From: Methanococcoides sp. AM1
GTDB taxonomy: Archaea > Halobacteriota > Methanosarcinia > Methanosarcinales > Methanosarcinaceae
DNA: 64,000 nt
Reading direction: 5' to 3'
Assembly (NCBI RefSeq): GCF_900774055.1
Contig: NZ_CAAGSW010000003.1
Span: 369,017 to 433,016, forward strand
Both the position numbers and the translations under genes were made by a program. Below are positions 54,293 to 64,000 of this stretch, piece by piece; the stretch's first letter is position 1, and every line of letters begins with the position of its first letter. The notes under the pieces were generated by a model. It was not told where the DNA came from. It saw nothing but the letters and a program-made list of their open reading frames with translations, and searched no databases.

Positions 54293-54505
54293 TCAGCCAC
54301 CTGATATCGCCCTGAGAATACTTATTGTTCCGGAATCGACTGTTCCATCAATGGGAACAGCCTGACCGTCGTTTAATAATATTACTAGCTCCTGATTTAT
54401 GTCCAGGATTTTTAACAGATCTTCATAGGTTGCTCCATCGGGAACATCTATGATCTGTCCTTCCGGACTTTCAGGGAAGATCTTTACTTCTACTTGCGGA
54501 CTCAA
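54293..54505 (-). CDS. MoaD/ThiS-like ubiquitin-fold sulfur carrier
   Basis: A 70-residue beta-grasp protein ending in the essential Gly-Gly (ILRAISGG). It shows IDVPDGATYEDLLKILDINQ and VILLNDGQAVPIDGTVDSGT, typical of MoaD, ThiS and archaeal SAMPs. After adenylation the C-terminal Gly becomes a thiocarboxylate that donates sulfur, for molybdopterin via MoaE, thiamine or tRNA. The start is TTG (54505), overlapping the stop of a tiny upstream gene. The nearby MobB-MoaE fusion makes MoaD function plausible, but ThiS or SAMP roles remain open. Confidence 0.85.
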   Translation of the reverse strand: MSPQVEVKIFPESPEGQIIDVPDGATYEDLLKILDINQELVILLNDGQAVPIDGTVDSGTISILRAISGG

Positions 54506-54627
54506 TCTAGTATTTCACCGCCCTCTCCTTTGAGATCCTCGAGGTTTTCGTGTATTAATTTGTCTTCCAGAATTTCAACCTTCTTTTCACCTTTACGTTC
54601 TGACTCGCGTTTGTGATACTTTGACAT
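54502..54627 (-). CDS. tiny charged protein upstream of the sulfur carrier
   Basis: A 41-residue, highly charged protein (MSKYHKRESERKGEKKVEIL and on, ending EGGEILD). GTGAGGTGA just before the ATG is a strong ribosome binding site, and its TGA overlaps the TTG start of the MoaD-like gene by four bases, so it may exist mainly for translational coupling. No family recognised. Confidence 0.6.
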   Translation of the reverse strand: MSKYHKRESERKGEKKVEILEDKLIHENLEDLKGEGGEILD

Positions 54628-54752
54628 ACATTTCACCTCACTAATAAAATGGTCTCGTATAGTTATTAATCCTTTCGAGAACCGCTATATAAACCTTTAA
54701 AGCAAAAACCGAACAGGCAATCTTTATGTTACATAAACCGTAATTTAAATGC

Positions 54753-55403
54753 ATGTTCAATTCACTGATATTTGATGCTGATGGAGTGCTCATGGATTCC
54801 ATGACATGTCATGCTGACGCCTGGGTACGCACATTCTCTGAAGTTGGTATTGACATCGTCCGGCAGGATATCTATGATATTGAAGGTTCTAACCATGCAG
54901 GTGTCATCAGGCTCATATTCAAAAAAGCCGGTCGTGAAGCAGATCCTGAAATTATTGAAAAGCTTCGGGTTCGAAAACGTGAACTGTTCCTAAAAAAGAA
55001 GAAAATTGCTCCTTTTGACGGCATGTACGATCTACTGAAGAACCTTAAAGAACATTTCCATCTTGCCGTGGTTTCCGGTTCCGATCGCCCGATCGTGGAC
55101 AGTATGGTAAATGAATTTTATCCGGAGATCTTCGAGGTGATAATCTCAGGTGCTGATGTTATCAATGGAAAACCGGACCCTGAACCTTACCTGAAGGCTA
55201 TGAAAATACTTAAAGTCGAAAAAGAGAACTGTCTTGTTATTGAGAATGCACCACTTGGCGTAGATTCTGCAAAGAATGCCGGAATTTACTGTGTGGCAGT
55301 TTCAACCTATGTTGATGCTGAAAAACTTAACAGAGCAGACCAGATATTCCAGGATCACAGCCAATTGCTGAAATTTCTGGCAGATCTGGAACCGCTCAGG
55401 TAA
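54753..55403 (+). CDS. HAD-superfamily hydrolase
   Basis: A 216-residue HAD subfamily IA phosphatase or phosphomutase. Motif I is IFDADGVLMDS (nucleophile D in DxD, about 6-16), motif II VVSGSD, motif III KPDPEPYLKA (Lys), motif IV VIENAPLGVDSAKNAG. The helical cap between motifs I and II fits beta-phosphoglucomutase or phosphoglycolate phosphatase-like enzymes. Substrate unknown; it stands alone. Confidence 0.85.
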   Translation: MFNSLIFDADGVLMDSMTCHADAWVRTFSEVGIDIVRQDIYDIEGSNHAGVIRLIFKKAGREADPEIIEKLRVRKRELFLKKKKIAPFDGMYDLLKNLKEHFHLAVVSGSDRPIVDSMVNEFYPEIFEVIISGADVINGKPDPEPYLKAMKILKVEKENCLVIENAPLGVDSAKNAGIYCVAVSTYVDAEKLNRADQIFQDHSQLLKFLADLEPLR

Positions 55404-55423
55404 ATATTATTTATACCATCTCT

Positions 55424-57334
55424 TCAAACAAGCCTTACAGTCTCAAGGTTTGTAAGTGCTCTTGTTTCGAGGCGATACTTCTTGTGCAATGAACTTGCAA
55501 GGTCGATACAGGAACGTTCATCACCGTGCTCAGTGAAGACACGCTCTGGCTGTGGTTTCATCTTCTTAAAGAACTCCATTAGCTGTTTTCTGTCAGAGTG
55601 TCCTGAGAAACCATCGACTACCTGCACATCCATATTCATCTGGACGACCTCAGCTCCGTTCTTGGATGAGAGCGGGATCTCCTTCCAGCCTTTCTGAATG
55701 CGTCTTCCAAGTGTACCATCTGCCTGATAACCGACGAAAACAAGAGTGTTGTTGGGATCAGGTGCAAATGCCTTGAAATATTCCATAACAGGACCTGCAT
55801 TCATCATACCGGAGGTTGAGAGGATCACACATGGATGTGGATCATTAATGATCTTCTTTCGCAGGTCATGGGAATCTACAGGCTTGAAGCATTCTGCAAG
55901 GAATGGATTCTGGCCTTTCTGGAAAATGAGCTTTCTGAGATTGTTGTTCAGGTATTCCGGATAGGTCGCATGTATGGCTGTAGCTTCCCATATCATACCA
56001 TCAAGATAGACAGGAATGTCGTCAATGATACCCTTCCTGATAGCATCTTCTAGAACTATCATGACTTCCTGACTTCTTCCCACAGCGAACGCAGGGATCA
56101 GTACAATACCATTGTTGGCAATTGTCCTTTTGACGATCTGCTGAAGGTTCTTCTCAGCTTCTTTAAGGGGTGGCTGTGTTGCCGAGGATGCACCATAGGT
56201 CGATTCGGTTATGACGGTCTCAACACGCGGGAACTTGTTGACAGCAGGGTCAAAGAGCCTTGTAGGGCCGTACTTGTAGTCACCGGTGATAACAACATTG
56301 TGAAGACCATCACCAATATGGAAATGTGATATTGCTGAACCGATGATATGACCTGCATTGTGGAATGTGAGCTTGATATCAGGTGCAATGTCGGTAACCT
56401 CTTCAAAATCAAGTGCAATGGTGTGTTTAAGTCCGTCACGCACATTTGAAGACTCGTAAGGTATCCTTTTACCATCCTTTGCAGCCACATCGATATAATC
56501 CAGCTGTAAGAGCACCATCATGTCCCTTGTAGGTGATGTGCAGTAAATAGGACCTTCATAGCCATATTTGTAAAGGAGAGGAACAAGTCCCTGATGGTCA
56601 AGGTGAGCATGTGTCAGTACGACAGCATCGATCTGGTTAAGTGGCTGTACCTCAGGTAAATAGAGATAAGGAGTCATATTATCGTCGGAACCGACGTTAA
56701 CACCACAATCGATCATGACCTTTGACTCAGGAGTTGATAAAAGGAAGCAACTTCTTCCTACTTCTTTACAACCTCCCAATGATGTAACCCTTACCCACTT
56801 GTCCTTTGAGGTACATTCCCTGTGAATATTGCGCCCAACGCTCTTAAGGATCTCTTTACGATCCTTGTGGTTAGTTCGCATAAATTCCCTGATGTTATTA
56901 ACAGTTCGGGATTTGATAGGCGGTGTGCGGACAACCTTTGGTGTCCAGCCGATCTTCTTTGTGATCTCACGGAGTGTCTCTCCGTGCTTACCGATCACAA
57001 GTCCTGGCTTTTCAGCTTCTATGACCACTTCTCCCACATCAGGATCGAAGTGAAAATTAGTTAGAATGGAATCCTTTGGAACAGTATCTTTTATTTTTTC
57101 GATAGCATCCTCTGGAGAAACTAGGACCTTAGGGTCCGGACGAACGACTATCCTTGTTCGAAGAGTTTTTGCAAGGTTTCTTACGATATGACCATTGTCT
57201 GCAAAATTTTTAGGATCTTCAGTATAAACAACAAGTTGTGGCCCCTCAAACTCAACACTGGTGATGGTAGTTCCATCAGGGACCTTTTCTTCTATTTTCT
57301 TTTTTAGGTCAGATAGTACATCTTCTATTGCCAT
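55424..57334 (-). CDS. KH-domain beta-CASP ribonuclease, aCPSF1 type
   Basis: A 636-residue archaeal CPSF73 homologue that cleaves RNA 3-prime ends and takes part in transcription termination. N-terminal KH-like domains (about 1-145, [20 protein letters not shown]) are followed by a metallo-beta-lactamase domain with HAHLDHQG (about 240-247) and ESTYGASSA. The beta-CASP part has [30 protein letters not shown] and a final [14 protein letters not shown]. Full length for the family. It is the first of a run of minus-strand information-processing genes. Confidence 0.93.
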   Translation of the reverse strand: MAIEDVLSDLKKKIEEKVPDGTTITSVEFEGPQLVVYTEDPKNFADNGHIVRNLAKTLRTRIVVRPDPKVLVSPEDAIEKIKDTVPKDSILTNFHFDPDVGEVVIEAEKPGLVIGKHGETLREITKKIGWTPKVVRTPPIKSRTVNNIREFMRTNHKDRKEILKSVGRNIHRECTSKDKWVRVTSLGGCKEVGRSCFLLSTPESKVMIDCGVNVGSDDNMTPYLYLPEVQPLNQIDAVVLTHAHLDHQGLVPLLYKYGYEGPIYCTSPTRDMMVLLQLDYIDVAAKDGKRIPYESSNVRDGLKHTIALDFEEVTDIAPDIKLTFHNAGHIIGSAISHFHIGDGLHNVVITGDYKYGPTRLFDPAVNKFPRVETVITESTYGASSATQPPLKEAEKNLQQIVKRTIANNGIVLIPAFAVGRSQEVMIVLEDAIRKGIIDDIPVYLDGMIWEATAIHATYPEYLNNNLRKLIFQKGQNPFLAECFKPVDSHDLRKKIINDPHPCVILSTSGMMNAGPVMEYFKAFAPDPNNTLVFVGYQADGTLGRRIQKGWKEIPLSSKNGAEVVQMNMDVQVVDGFSGHSDRKQLMEFFKKMKPQPERVFTEHGDERSCIDLASSLHKKYRLETRALTNLETVRLV

Positions 57335-57437
57335 TAAATAGCCTTCCTATTTCAAAAAAGTCAAAAAATATTAAAATTTAAAAAAGATATATTAAAATTA
57401 GATCAAACCCGTAAGAACGGATCTGATCTGCATAAAA

Positions 57438-58070
57438 TCAATATAAAGCTTTACGTTTTTCCTTAACCTCTTCCTGATCAAGTCTTTCATACTTGTCCTT
57501 TGTGATCACAACGACGTCAATACCTTCTCCGGAAGCGGAATCTCTCTTCATTGCATTGTGAAGAGCACGTATTGCAAGGTCAACACCTTCTTCTACGCTC
57601 ATATCCTCTTTGTAACGGTCTTCAAGAACACCATATGCCATTGGAGAACCTGAGCCTGTTGACACTGCTTTGGTCTCTTCGATCTTACCACCAAGTGCAT
57701 CCAGTGAATAGACTGCGGGTCCGTTCTTGTCAAATCCGCCAATAAGCAACTGGACCATAAGTGGATAATATCTCTGTCCGCTCAATAAATTAGAGAGAAG
57801 TGTTGCAATACCTTTAATTGTAACGGATTCCTGCCTGCGCATCTTGAAAAGCTTGGATTCTACACTAATGACACGTACGATCTGCTGTGCATCGCCTACA
57901 GAGCCTGCAGTAGTCATTCCCACAAGGTCATCGATCTGGTAGATCTTCTTTGCAGTCTTGCTGGCGATAAAATTCCCCATGGTTGCTCTTTGTTCAGTAG
58001 CAAGGACTACTCCATCAGAGCACACTATACCTACAGTAGTTGTGCCTTTTAAATGCTTATCATTATCCAT
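57438..58070 (-). CDS. psmB: proteasome beta subunit
   Basis: A 210-residue 20S proteasome catalytic subunit. A nine-residue propeptide (MDNDKHLKG) is removed so that T10 of [11 protein letters not shown] becomes the N-terminal nucleophile; K42 in [11 protein letters not shown] and [13 protein letters not shown] (about 145) complete the active site. It assembles as heptameric rings inside alpha rings to degrade unfolded proteins. The psmA gene is not in this window. Confidence 0.95.
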   Translation of the reverse strand: MDNDKHLKGTTTVGIVCSDGVVLATEQRATMGNFIASKTAKKIYQIDDLVGMTTAGSVGDAQQIVRVISVESKLFKMRRQESVTIKGIATLLSNLLSGQRYYPLMVQLLIGGFDKNGPAVYSLDALGGKIEETKAVSTGSGSPMAYGVLEDRYKEDMSVEEGVDLAIRALHNAMKRDSASGEGIDVVVITKDKYERLDQEEVKEKRKALY

Positions 58071-58204
58071 TAATTATACCTCATAGTAAAAAACGAGAAA
58101 ATCAATAGGTAAAAATGTGTTTTGCTTCCCGCAATACAACATCTCTTTAGTGATTTTAATATATAAATTTATCCATTGTCATTTTTCGAATAACAACATA
58201 GGGG

Positions 58205-58711
58205 TCAATAAATTCCGACCTCATCCGCAAGATCCTGAACTCTGGCAATGGCATCTTCACTCATACCTCTGTCCTTCATACGCTGAAGGCATCTTGAAAT
58301 GGTTACAGTTTCTTCCCCCATTACAAGATTATCAGCATGAGAAACGATTTTCTCCTCGATGCTCACAGGAAGATAATCAACCTCAGGAAGACCCAGACGT
58401 GAAGCTTCCTGACAGGTTATACCTGCACCGATGTGGTTCCTTATAATACGTATAAGACGGCGATCCAGATCAAGATCTTCTGCGATCGATACTCCCTCCA
58501 GAGCGTGTCTTATTCCATGAGTGCGACATCTTCCAATATCATGAAGAAGGGCACCTACTTCCACGACCTCAAGATCAACATCCTTACCTGATCCCCTGTA
58601 TGCAACAGCAATTTCCACTGCCTTTTTTGAAACGACCTGACAATGGCGAATAACATTCGCTGCACAACCTGCTTCCTCAAGAAGTTTCAGGGCATCAGAA
58701 GGTGAGATCAT
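58205..58711 (-). CDS. HD-domain (HDIG-type) phosphohydrolase
   Basis: A 168-residue protein with HD-domain metal ligands: H23 in IRHCQVVSKKA, HD in VGALLHDIGRCRTHGIRHAL (about 52-71), and D in VSHADNLVMGE near the C terminus. It belongs to the archaeal HDIG group of small predicted metal-dependent phosphohydrolases; substrate unknown. The start overlaps the tfe stop by four bases, so the two are co-translated. Confidence 0.85.
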   Translation of the reverse strand: MISPSDALKLLEEAGCAANVIRHCQVVSKKAVEIAVAYRGSGKDVDLEVVEVGALLHDIGRCRTHGIRHALEGVSIAEDLDLDRRLIRIIRNHIGAGITCQEASRLGLPEVDYLPVSIEEKIVSHADNLVMGEETVTISRCLQRMKDRGMSEDAIARVQDLADEVGIY

Positions 58712-59208
58712 GGATTGCTGTTTTTTATCTCATCAAGACGTTTGGTAAGCTTTTCGACCATAGGTGAGTTATCTTCGAACATCAGGTCCTCACCACATGC
58801 AGGGCAAAGGAACTCACATTCACTGGCATCGTTGAACTGGAACCTTACACATCCCTCAGGACATGTGTAGAATACATTGTCTTCTTCAGAATCAAGACGT
58901 AACTGAAGGTTCTTGAACAGTTTCTTTTTTTCCTTTGCAAGATGGGACTCAATGTCACTAAGATCGAGCTGCCACAGGTAAGTAAGCCAACCACTGCTGG
59001 AATCACGTTCCCTTCTGCAAATTGCAAGCTTGTTCTCATTCATGATGAAAAGTGTTCTCCTGACAATGTTAAGCATAACACCGGTTGCTTCGGCTATCTG
59101 CTCGTCAGTGACCTCGCCCTCAGGCATCTTCTCGATCATCTCGAGCCCCTCTTCACCCATTAATTGTATCAGATATCCGCGGACAACTGGATCATTTAAA
59201 TCTATCAA
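58708..59208 (-). CDS. tfe: transcription factor E
   Basis: A 166-residue TFE (TFIIE-alpha homologue) that helps RNA polymerase open promoters. The N-terminal winged helix (about 1-90) includes GEVTDEQIAEATGVMLNIVR; the C-terminal zinc ribbon has CPEGC and CPAC (about 116-140). AAGGTGAT lies five bases before TTG at 59208, so I choose that start over the GTG at 59217, which falls inside the ribosome binding site. It overlaps the downstream HD gene. Confidence 0.93.
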   Translation of the reverse strand: MIDLNDPVVRGYLIQLMGEEGLEMIEKMPEGEVTDEQIAEATGVMLNIVRRTLFIMNENKLAICRRERDSSSGWLTYLWQLDLSDIESHLAKEKKKLFKNLQLRLDSEEDNVFYTCPEGCVRFQFNDASECEFLCPACGEDLMFEDNSPMVEKLTKRLDEIKNSNP

Positions 59209-59354
59209 TAGTATCACCTTTCAAGTAAGATAGTGTGTATAAGTAGATAGTATGAATAAATATTATTTTAAGGTAGGACTCTTGGGTATTTTGTTATTTA
59301 TAGCTAATCCATAACTGCATGCCATAAAATTCATGCATCCGGATAGATCCGGTA

Positions 59355-60497
59355 TTAAGGCAGGTTTCTTAACATGTATGTTATGTTCAATGCCTTTTCC
59401 ATAACATCTTCACGAGTTGTACCAGCAGCGACTATTGAGGTAATAGGATCATCCGGAAGTGCCTCATATCCCGGTGCAGGAATATCAGCAATGGATTCAG
59501 CTCTTATGTTCTCATAAAATGATCTATCCACAGTTACATTTTTATCAGCATACACTACAGCCCTAATAGCATATTGACAGATCTCAGGAGTATTTTCCGG
59601 AAGGATACCGTCAAAGGACTGAACATGAAGCTCAAAGAGATTAAGACCGGTTGCCATTTCCACAGTATCCAGACTTCCCTGCAAACGGGCATTTACCTCT
59701 ATTACCACAGGACCTGTATCGGTCAGCAGGAAATCCACACCATTGGATCCTATAAGTCCAAATTCGGATGCTATCTTTTCAGAGATCTCATACATCTTTT
59801 GAGTATAAGGTGTCCTGTACGGTGTTATATTGCCACAGTATGCAAAAGGTAAACCGGAAAGCCAGGGAACACCGATGAGCTGCTCGTTGGCTGCTATAGG
59901 AACTGCACGGGACCCATCCGCCATAAGAGAAACACTTGCAGGAAAACCTGAAAGGAACTCCTGAACCATGATATCCCCGGATGTCAGAGTCGGATCAAGT
60001 TCAGGGATATTTTCCAGAATAGCATTAAGATCATCCTCGTTGTGTGCGATCCTGTTCAAACGACCCCCTCCTGCACACTTAGGTTTTACCATAAGTGGAT
60101 AGCCGATCTCATCAGCTTCTTCCACATTACCTGAGCGAGGATGAGGGATTCTCAGAGACTCGAGCTCTTCTGCAAGAAATGATTTGTCAGAAACCTGTTT
60201 CATGGTAACAGGATCATTGTTCAGTATATTACAGGACTGATCTCCAAGATCCAGTTCTTCAAAACCGGAACCAAGTACGATGGCATCAGGATACACGTCA
60301 AAGTTATCGATCAGTTCCAGAATTGTCTTTTTATCTATGTCCTTGATATCAATGTCTTCATTTGTAAGAAGGGATTGACAGGCAACCGTATTCTCCTTCA
60401 GGTCCATGTCGCAGAAGGCATCGATTGCATAGACATTGTAGCCTGCTTTTACAGCCGAACAGGCTATGTTCCTGCTGCTATATCCTAAAACAAGCAC
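59355..60497 (-). CDS. ATP-grasp family ligase
   Basis: About 380 residues. A preATP-grasp Rossmann part (VLVLGYSSRNIACSAVKAGY) leads to the ATP-grasp core with YPLMVKPKCAGGGRLNRIA, IMVQEFLSGFPASVSLMADG and metal ligands in GVDFLLTDTGPVVIEVNARL. It is like the COG2232 archaeal carboligases, one of which makes gamma-glutamyl-tyramine for methanofuran; the actual substrate is not shown. The start is uncertain: the frame opens within nmd3, AAGGGGG lies eight bases before a CTG at 60506, and GTG 60497 is the first usual start. It overlaps the nmd3 operon end. Confidence 0.75.
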   Translation of the reverse strand: MLVLGYSSRNIACSAVKAGYNVYAIDAFCDMDLKENTVACQSLLTNEDIDIKDIDKKTILELIDNFDVYPDAIVLGSGFEELDLGDQSCNILNNDPVTMKQVSDKSFLAEELESLRIPHPRSGNVEEADEIGYPLMVKPKCAGGGRLNRIAHNEDDLNAILENIPELDPTLTSGDIMVQEFLSGFPASVSLMADGSRAVPIAANEQLIGVPWLSGLPFAYCGNITPYRTPYTQKMYEISEKIASEFGLIGSNGVDFLLTDTGPVVIEVNARLQGSLDTVEMATGLNLFELHVQSFDGILPENTPEICQYAIRAVVYADKNVTVDRSFYENIRAESIADIPAPGYEALPDDPITSIVAAGTTREDVMEKALNITYMLRNLP

Positions 60498-60519
60498 ATT
60501 TTCCAGAAAGCAAGCCCCC

Positions 60520-61581
60520 TTATAGTTTGTGTGCACTGTCCTCCGGCAGGGCAAACAGTCCCTGCTCGGTGCTGATCACCGGGATCTCATTCCCGGGTTC
60601 TGATGAGAAGAAGAGGGGCTTTTTCAGCGTAATAGTCTGATATGTGGAAGGATCAAGAACCATTATATCATCACCTTCCGTTGCTACAAGAACAGCCCCC
60701 ACTGCATCATCCCTGTTAGCTATAAGAGTAGCATCATCCAGTTTTTCAGTTTTTTCAAGGAACTTGGCACCAGTTGCAAGGTAAATACCTTTTGAGTTCT
60801 TCCCGGAGGTTTTTATCTCTATAACATCATCTTTGTAGAGTATAATATCACCTGGCATGAATTCAGGTAATCTCATGGAAAAAGTTATTCTGTAAAGATC
60901 TTTACCTTCTTTGTGACTGTAAAGCGTAGGTGCTTCCGCAAAAGTACCTCCAAATTCAGATATAATTTTCTTGCATATCTGACGGCCTGCATTTGCTGAA
61001 CCAAGATAAATGTCAGCACCATCCTTTGAATCAAGGACATCTGTGACGAATGCAAAACGATCTCCTTTTTCCCACAATTTCTCTACCATCATGGCACAGA
61101 TGAGTTTACAGGAATCGATCTCTTCAGGAGTAACCAGTCTGTTATTTGCTCTTATCTGCAGGATCGATTCAAAATATCCACCTGCCATTCGACTGCATCT
61201 GTCACATGCTTCACGTATTATACGAACCTCTGCTCGAAGCTCCTGATGAAGTGGCTCTCCCTCGACCATGGCATCAACATTTACCCTGACTCTGTAGAGA
61301 TGTGGTGTCATCTCCCTGGGATAAATAGATACCTCGACATCATCAGCTTCATCATGGATAAAAAGTTCATTTTCAACTGCCCTTAGGACTATTTCCTCAA
61401 GGTCTCCTTCATCCCGCCATTTATTGCGATCAAATCGTGCGTTGCACTTTGAGCATATCCGGGTATGAAGAACAAGTGGAAGCACAGCTAAAGTAAATTG
61501 TTCTAAAAAACATTGCCTACAAACGTTTTTGTAGAGTCTCCTGGTTTCTGCCCCACACTTTGGGCATAATGTAAGGCTCAT
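60520..61581 (-). CDS. nmd3: NMD3-family protein
   Basis: A 353-residue homologue of eukaryotic NMD3, a 60S ribosome export adaptor; in archaea probably a large-subunit assembly or release factor. The N terminus has paired zinc knuckles: CPKCGAETRRLYKNVCRQC and CSKCNARFDRNKW. The middle contains CDRCSRMAGGYFESILQIRA and GADIYLGSANAGRQICKKII, both family signatures. Full length, starting MSLTLCPKCG. Confidence 0.9.
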   Translation of the reverse strand: MSLTLCPKCGAETRRLYKNVCRQCFLEQFTLAVLPLVLHTRICSKCNARFDRNKWRDEGDLEEIVLRAVENELFIHDEADDVEVSIYPREMTPHLYRVRVNVDAMVEGEPLHQELRAEVRIIREACDRCSRMAGGYFESILQIRANNRLVTPEEIDSCKLICAMMVEKLWEKGDRFAFVTDVLDSKDGADIYLGSANAGRQICKKIISEFGGTFAEAPTLYSHKEGKDLYRITFSMRLPEFMPGDIILYKDDVIEIKTSGKNSKGIYLATGAKFLEKTEKLDDATLIANRDDAVGAVLVATEGDDIMVLDPSTYQTITLKKPLFFSSEPGNEIPVISTEQGLFALPEDSAHKL

Positions 61582-61637
61582 TAGAGTTGTGAATGGTTAG
61601 TAGTTAGATATTAGTCTTTTGTACACTATGGCACCAT

Positions 61638-62864
61638 TCATTTCCTGAATATGCCTCTGGCAGAGAACTTCTGCTTCAGCTTTTGTGCAAATAATGGCCT
61701 GAGGTTCCAGAGAAGTTTCCTGTTACTCTTGAACAATGCAGACACAAGCACAATGAAATCCATCTTATCGAAATCTACATCCTTAACCGATTCAGCAAGA
61801 CTGTTGAGATGCTCATCAGACAGGTTAAAGAAAGTGTCCTTCACTATCAGGCTGTTCCCGATATCCTTTCCGATGGTCTCACGCCAGAGTGATTCATATT
61901 CCTGAAGCATGTTCACAGAAACATCACCCGCTGAAATAGCCTTTGCTGCAACCTCACCTGCCATCATCCCCGCATCCATGGCATTGCTTATCCCGCCACC
62001 TGTAAAAGGATCAGATTGTCTTGCAGCATCACCTACAAGCATTAATCCATTGGAAATGGTCCTCTCAATAGGTCCACTGGCAGGAACTGCACCTGCTACC
62101 CGCTCAATGATCCTGCCTTCGGAGATATTCTTTTCAACAAATTCGGTCAATAGATCTATCGGCCTCTTGCTACCGGCTTTGTTTCCAAGTATACCGATGC
62201 CTACATTTGCAACGTCACCGCCTTTAGGGAACAACCAGATATATCCCGCAGGTGCAACTTCGTTTCCAATATAGAAATAGCAGAAATTCTGATCTATGCC
62301 AGAGCCACTTACAAGGAATTGTGCACATGTTTCAACCTGTGAGGGCTTAAGTGATGTATCGATACCTGCCCACCTGCCGACCTTGGATTCAACTCCATCT
62401 GCACCAATGACAATACTGGAGTGAATTGTATACATTTCACCATGGTACATCAGGTGAACACCACATACAGTCTCATTCTCAGTGATAAGTCCGGTTACCC
62501 TTGCCTTTACAAGAACATCAGCACCAGCTTCTGCACTTTGCTCAGCAAGTGCACGGTCAAATACCTTCCTGTCAAGAACATAACCGACTTCTGATCCCGC
62601 ATTCTCTTCAGACATCTTAATGGTTATACCATTAGGCGATATGATATGTGCTCCTTTAACTTCAGAGCAGATCCATTTCTCATCAGGTTCAATATGCTGT
62701 TGAAGCCGTATTTTGCTTACACCTTCAGCACATCTTATAGGTGCACCTATCTCCTGTCGCTTCTCAACAAGAAGCACAGAAAGTCCTTTTCTGACAGCAG
62801 TGGTTGCTGCTATCGAACCAGCGGGTCCTGCACCTACAACGATCACATCATACCGGTCTTTCAT
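61638..62864 (-). CDS. geranylgeranyl reductase, archaeal lipid saturation
   Basis: A 408-residue FAD enzyme that saturates the isoprenoid chains of digeranylgeranylglyceryl lipids. The FAD Rossmann motif is [20 protein letters not shown] (about 7-26), then [12 protein letters not shown] with the conserved Cys, and [20 protein letters not shown] (about 273-292) binding FAD pyrophosphate. The full-length match gives good confidence in family; the specific substrate is inferred from the archaeal context. It is the most upstream gene of the minus-strand block. Confidence 0.9.
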   Translation of the reverse strand: MKDRYDVIVVGAGPAGSIAATTAVRKGLSVLLVEKRQEIGAPIRCAEGVSKIRLQQHIEPDEKWICSEVKGAHIISPNGITIKMSEENAGSEVGYVLDRKVFDRALAEQSAEAGADVLVKARVTGLITENETVCGVHLMYHGEMYTIHSSIVIGADGVESKVGRWAGIDTSLKPSQVETCAQFLVSGSGIDQNFCYFYIGNEVAPAGYIWLFPKGGDVANVGIGILGNKAGSKRPIDLLTEFVEKNISEGRIIERVAGAVPASGPIERTISNGLMLVGDAARQSDPFTGGGISNAMDAGMMAGEVAAKAISAGDVSVNMLQEYESLWRETIGKDIGNSLIVKDTFFNLSDEHLNSLAESVKDVDFDKMDFIVLVSALFKSNRKLLWNLRPLFAQKLKQKFSARGIFRK

Positions 62865-63560
62865 AATATTGCTCCAAAGGTCCTGATCGTTATTTCTAAT
62901 AATCCGGGACGGCTGTTACAATTGAGTTATTTTATTTAAGAATATTGTAGTGAAATGGCTATAAAGGCAGTGATTTTGACTTTGAGGTTTTGTTGTAAAA
63001 TTATCAATTCACATATACAAAATTGCTCTATTGTATATTATTTCTTAAAAGTTTTAGTATATAAAATAAAATTTATATTAAAAATAATTGTTTTTTTCTT
63101 AAAATTAAAAGTTGAATTTACTTTTTGTGACACATATAATTTTTAAAAAAGACATCATACAGTGCATAATTGATTTGTATATAATTATTTAAGATAACAT
63201 TAATTGCATATTCAGCATATTTATATAGTATAATTAGTTCTACATAATAGAATATACAAGACAATAATATGTCTTAAAGATTCAATTGTGATTGTATACG
63301 AATAAAATAATAGTATTTTACACCTTATTCGTTATTATAATTACATATATGAAAGTCATCTTAGAAAACGGAGTCACGTGTAAAGAAAAAAGAATTGACC
63401 AACTCAAAATCCCAATTTCAGCTTTCCATTTGAGATTTTGAATCTATTACATATAGTAAATTAAAAGAAGTGTTAATTTTTTTTGGATTCTAAAACAAGT
63501 TGGCTTACAATATCTAAAGTAAATTTAAAGTAACGAGCTTGAAAAAGGTTAAAAAATTAA
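62865..63560. other. long A/T-rich intergenic region
   Basis: About 700 bases, very A/T-rich, with short frames but no gene I can support. CTCAAAATCCCAA and TTTGAGATTTTGA near 63399-63440 could form a hairpin. Confidence 0.4.
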
Positions 63561-63607
63561 ATGCACGCCATCCTGTCAACTAAAATGGTTGACAGAATGT
63601 GCTGCAT
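63561..63607 (+). promoter_or_regulatory. leader hairpin before the last gene
   Basis: CTGTCAAC (63573-63580) pairs perfectly with GTTGACAG (63588-63595), and the stem extends outward through ATGCA...TGCAT with bulges. It ends a few bases before the GGTGG ribosome binding site of the gene at 63624. Confidence 0.4.
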
Positions 63608-63623
63608 TATTGGTGGTAGGTAT

Positions 63624-64000
63624 ATGAAAAAATACGGCATATTAGCTTTAAGCATACTTTTGTTACTGGTAATTGCAATGCCAGTGGTATCGGCAGGAAG
63701 TTACGACAACATGGAAGTCGTTGCGAATACGACGAGTGATCTAAATGGTCAATTCATGATTCCCGATCTCCCTAATGGACAATACACTCTAATTGCAGTC
63801 AATGAAACTCCAATGGGAACTTCAATAATTCCATATAACAAGGAGCTTAATCTGGAAATTAATAATTCTGATGAATACAAAATTGTGAACTTGGAAAAAA
63901 GAGGTCCAGTAGATCATTCAGAAGTTTATTCATTATTAAATCGTTCATCAATTGCTGGAATAACAAATACCAGTACAAAATCCAAATCATGCACAATTGT
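63624..64000 (+). CDS. secreted protein, 5-prime part only
   Basis: The first 125 codons of a gene that runs off the window. The signal peptide (about 1-24, ILALSILLLLVIAMPVVSAG) is followed by an external domain with SDLNGQFMIPDLPNGQYTLI, which resembles a carboxypeptidase-regulatory-like or CNA-B beta sandwich as found in archaeal surface proteins. GGTGGTAGG precedes the ATG. The rest is unseen. Confidence 0.65.
   Translation, partial: MKKYGILALSILLLLVIAMPVVSAGSYDNMEVVANTTSDLNGQFMIPDLPNGQYTLIAVNETPMGTSIIPYNKELNLEINNSDEYKIVNLEKRGPVDHSEVYSLLNRSSIAGITNTSTKSKSCTI

Overview
The window looks like chromosome of a methanogenic archaeon of the Methanosarcinaceae, most plausibly Methanococcoides or a close relative. 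It carries archaeal information genes (TFE, proteasome beta, NMD3, aCPSF1-type KH/beta-CASP nuclease, archaeal AspRS), a geranylgeranyl reductase for archaeol lipids, methanogenesis marker protein 11, a DUF2117 protein, PGF-CTERM-like surface proteins, A/T-rich intergenic DNA with TATA boxes, and GGTG(A)-type ribosome binding sites. In-frame TAG codons also fit a pyrrolysine (Pyl) decoding lineage. Genus is inference; no rRNA or tRNA gene was found.

Layout. 0-4 kb: ASCH protein, two small secreted or membrane proteins, aspS, rpiA. 4.2-8.3 kb (minus): a four-gene set (cytidylyltransferase-like, PLP aminotransferase, CDP-alcohol phosphotransferase, ATP-grasp ligase) that reads as a pathway for a CDP-activated amino-alcohol headgroup. 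9.4-11.9 kb: split MgtE transporter with a PhoU/TrkA-C protein. 12-14.3 kb: HHH protein and a decayed restriction-type patch. 14.4-19 kb: large PGF-CTERM protein, cas1 relic, small zinc-ribbon gene, Liv-type binding protein. 19-23 kb: phosphoesterase, GNAT, PAS histidine kinase. 23.2-27.1 kb: iorA-iorB-aryl-CoA ligase, with iorA interrupted by TAG. 27-31 kb: small membrane and zinc-ribbon genes around a tetranucleotide repeat. 31-33.3 kb: RAD55/KaiC-like ATPase, dihydroorotase. 33.6-37.7 kb: pstSCAB-phoU operon. 37.7-41.3 kb: DUF4386 pair, VOC protein, cas1 relic, DUF4177-like gene, lone CRISPR-like repeat. 41.4-43.8 kb: second IorA-like protein with methanogenesis marker 11. 44-51.9 kb: serpin, TAG-interrupted membrane protein, radC, IS relic, protease-like PGF-CTERM protein, MobB-MoaE fusion, SSS symporter with its small partner. 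52-54.6 kb: DUF2117, HTH regulator, an iteron-like repeat patch, MoaD/ThiS protein with a tiny upstream gene. 54.7-62.9 kb: HAD hydrolase, then a dense minus-strand information-processing block. 62.9-64 kb: A/T-rich DNA and the start of a secreted protein.

The most notable observations: (1) the only TAG codons I found at gene ends or inside genes (iorA, a membrane protein, the cytidylyltransferase) are all followed by open frame, as expected for Pyl decoding; (2) the headgroup cluster; (3) two near-identical zinc-ribbon genes sharing a conserved 3-prime hairpin; (4) two separate cas1 remnants and one isolated CRISPR-like repeat, suggesting lost CRISPR loci; (5) a palindrome flanked by 15-bp repeats in a convergent intergenic region.
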